DNA of 64,000 bases, taken from NCBI RefSeq assembly GCF_003073045.1, contig NC_037597.1, positions 23,264,158-23,328,157 of the forward strand. Reading direction: 5' to 3'. The notes below the pieces were generated by a model, which was given only the letters and a program-made list of their open reading frames with translations, had not been told where the DNA came from and searched no databases. The position numbers and the translations under genes were made by a program. Positions 23,733 through 64,000 of the stretch are shown piece after piece (positions within the stretch are counted from its first letter, which is position 1; each line of letters starts with the position of its first letter). The stretch is from Pomacea canaliculata. Lineage: Eukaryota > Mollusca > Gastropoda > Architaenioglossa > Ampullariidae.

Positions 23733-26580
23733 ATTCCTCACATCTGATAGTGGATAACTAAATGATCACAAGAAAACAATCATCATATTAAGGCTCTTTC
23801 ACTGTTGTCATGGCAAAAGAATAAGTGTTACACATGGGGAAACATTTTGAACATCTTGTGTTTGATTTTTTTTTTCAAACTAGTGCTTTTAGTGGTGAAT
23901 AAGGACAGTAAATTTTAAATGGATGATGGCAACATTTGTAGACTTACTCTTCTAGCAAATTAACCTCTCCCTGCTAAATTTTGTTTCACAAACATCTTCA
24001 TGACACTTGCACAGTCAGAAACAATATGGCAGAACAAACGAGCAAATTTTTAGCATGTTTGGTACCTCTTGTACCTGAAAATTCCTACTGCAATAAGAAT
24101 CTTCAGGGACAACTTATATAATAAATCTATATAAATACTGATAGTAAAAACAAAATGCCAAGCAATGTTAACAAATTTGAAAATAACTGCTTTACTTAAG
24201 AAAATTATGCATTGTGCACAATCTACTGTTTGTATATTATTCAGACTTATTATAATTAAGTAGTTACTGCATACATATACATTAGATTTAATACATATTT
24301 TTATATAAATCATGAATAAATTAATTTGTGGTGTGAAATGGTAAGGCATAAAAAGTATTTTGAACTTGTTCCTGTTGACAAATGATAAATAGACATCTTT
24401 TGATACCCTACTAGTTTTTTTTACAAAAATGACATGAAAAAAAGTATGGCAGTAAAATATTGTTAAAAAAAATGCTATGAGGCAGAGGGAAGAGCAGGTA
24501 GTTCTCCAGTTAAAGCAGCTGCAATAAAATTATTGCCACATTTTCACAAGCGAAAGCACTCATTCTCTGTAGAAATGCTGTCGACAGTAAGTAACTGTTA
24601 CAGCATTATGCCCTGTGGGCCTCTCTATTTACTCATGTAGATGCTTTTAAATACTTTAGCAAGCCAGCCTTGACAACTTGATACACCAAACCAGCAGAGC
24701 TTCTATGCACTAATTCCCAAAAACATCTCTAGAATAATATATAGAGAACCAAGGTAATAAGGACCATAGAAATGATGGTCTTAGAAATCCTCAGTGCTGA
24801 TGAGAGACAGTATGCATTAGGCATACCTGCGTTCCAGTTTCTTTAATGCTGCTGAATGACATCAAACTTCATAAAATTTATTTTTTAGTTGCAAAACATT
24901 TGTCAAAGTTTGATTAGTAAGATTTAATATCTTAAAAAATGCTAGTTTTTGCACATTCTTTTATTTTATTTAAAACTGTTCAAGTGAAACACTTCACTTG
25001 GGATTTATGCAGGGTTAATGTTTTAGATCATCAGTGATTATGGGCAGCCAGTACATCATGAGAAAACTAAGTCTAAAGACCTATTAAATTAAGGATAAAT
25101 AAACATACTCTCAAGAATGTTTTTGCTCTCACCAAACTGTTTCTTAAAGATGCAAAAGTAATTAAAAACTTTACACCACCAAAACAATTTGATCTATGAA
25201 CCTGTTTCAAAAACTAGATTATTGTATGAATCGATGTTTTTCACTCAAGGAAACAAAAAGAAATGTACAAAGAAAATAAGTAAAAAAAAAAAAAAAAAGA
25301 AACGAAATTATATTGTAGAAGAAGATCAAACACTCATTATCCACTATGGTATGTAAAGTGAAAAAGCGCTTTTAAAGTACCTCAGTGCATTTTTAAATCT
25401 TATACATGCCTACAGCCAAAACACCATAAAAAGCTCAAACTGGATATCCAATGCACAACATTTAAAGGACAATCTTGTCTGGACACAAGGGATTCTGGGG
25501 GATGGTAATCATTATATACCTGCTTAAGTACAAATAGTGTTTACATACAATTCAATGCCAATGTAGCGGTCAAAGCATTGTTGTCCAGAGGAGCCCAACA
25601 GACAGGAAAAGCCTACATTACCATCACTTAAGCTCAGCAGTTTTACAAAGACATTTCAAGCAGGGAGGTTCTGGTCATTATCATGCATTTAGCTCCTGCA
25701 ATTTATTTTTCCTTTAAACTTCAGGTGAGATGAACACATGGAATTTGTGTATAGCTCACATGGGATCAATGAAGTGTTACATAAATGTCCTTCTCTTACT
25801 TTGAATTATCACAAGAACTTTGTTAAATTGTCTTGGGAAGTTGTTGTGAGATGCTGGTTTCTGGTGAAATACAATGCTGATGCCCACATACTATATTAAG
25901 GAGCATTTGGGAAGTACAGTACATATGATCTGATAAAAAGAAAGAGTAATTCTAGAATGAGACATTACAAATCAAATTACCAGTAGGGGAGAAAAATCAC
26001 ACATGCAGATTTAACTTCCTGCACTTTTACTTGAACATATTGTGCGCAAAATGTGACGATCAATACCACACCCACTCGAAATTACCTGTCTTTAGACTGC
26101 ATCATTATGATCAACACTTTTCACCACTTACATGCCTTACTGACAAAAACCAATCACTTCCGGGGCATAAGATTTCATCCCTACAATTATCTTTCAAACA
26201 GAAACCAATTTCTGATAATAGTATGTGTTACTTGATTGAACATTTTCATTCTCACAACTGGATCTCCTCCTCAGTAGGCATGTGATGCACTCCTACATAT
26301 CCAAAAGTTCTCTTTCACACTATTTCTCACACATGCAGTCAACTGTTTTGAAGAAAAAACATGGACCCTTGGTTTCTACATATTCCACATCTGTCTATAA
26401 ATTAGATTCACTTCACCACTTTCTCCTTAAACTTTCCAACCCCAAAGGAGGCTGAAAATGATGAATTCCACACATTACTTTCACTGAAGAACACCATTTG
26501 CTGATAATGTTGACAAAGTTGAGCTAGTGCAGTGGTAAGCTGCCAGTGACTTTAAAGAAGTCTGCAAAGACCAACAGGTG

Positions 26581-64000
<37,420 letters not shown>

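Larger units (their letters stand above)
15823..26580. other. Gene-free convergent interval (probable 3' UTRs)
   Basis: The PP2C gene ends at 15822 (plus) and the pecanex gene ends at 26581 (minus). The 10.8 kb between them has no coding exon I can support: open frames are short, without motifs or splice context. Composition is AT-rich, with few simple repeats up to about 23.5 kb. A candidate poly(A) signal lies at 16898 on the plus strand. On the minus strand an AATAAA at 25707-25702 could end a roughly 0.9-kb pecanex 3' UTR. A degraded SINE lies at 23560-23732 and a poly-A run near 25283. Confidence 0.6.

Overview
The window is animal nuclear DNA. It is AT-rich, with many GT-AG introns, poly-A/T and CA microsatellites, and degraded SINE and LINE copies. 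Three multi-exon genes lie wholly inside it and a fourth runs off the right edge. The protein sequences, the intron sizes (about 0.1-7 kb) and the LINE remnants suggest a lophotrochozoan, most likely a gastropod mollusc. The species is inference and was not tested by any search.

Layout, left to right. (1) 1-1269: no gene recognised. (2) 1270-4265, minus: an eight-exon alpha/beta-hydrolase of the hormone-sensitive-lipase (HSL) family. The exons join in frame to exactly 320 codons plus stop, with the HGGG oxyanion motif and a Ser-Asp-His triad. (3) 4266-10690: intergenic, with AT repeats and a perfect 18-bp palindrome. (4) 11351-15822, plus: PPM1A/PPM1B-type PP2C phosphatase. Five coding exons give 384 residues, preceded by a probable untranslated exon ending at 10819. 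(5) 15823-26580: a 10.8-kb gene-free convergent interval, probably long 3' UTRs plus at least one degraded SINE. (6) 26581-53165, minus: a complete pecanex gene. I could place 38 coding exons whose phases all agree, totalling 6519 nt (2172 residues plus stop). Its introns hold SINEs, LINE 3' tails, a 48-bp minisatellite, a 60-bp tandem duplication and a hairpin block. (7) 53166-53804: a 639-bp head-to-head spacer. (8) 53805 to beyond 64000, plus: the 5' part of a mixed-lineage kinase (MLK), with SH3 and most of the kinase domain. Its first intron (6.7 kb) carries two LINE fragments in opposite orientation and a second copy of a repeat also found in a pecanex intron.

Functionally the genes need not cooperate. 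Pecanex is an ER multi-pass membrane protein linked to Notch signalling in flies. MLK is a MAP3K feeding JNK. PPM1A-type phosphatases dephosphorylate stress-MAPK and SMAD components in other animals. A phosphatase and a kinase of stress pathways are thus near neighbours, which may be chance. I found no convincing undescribed system. The most unusual items are the shared pecanex/MLK spacer, the duplicated dispersed repeat, and a bacterial-looking soluble HSL-type esterase.
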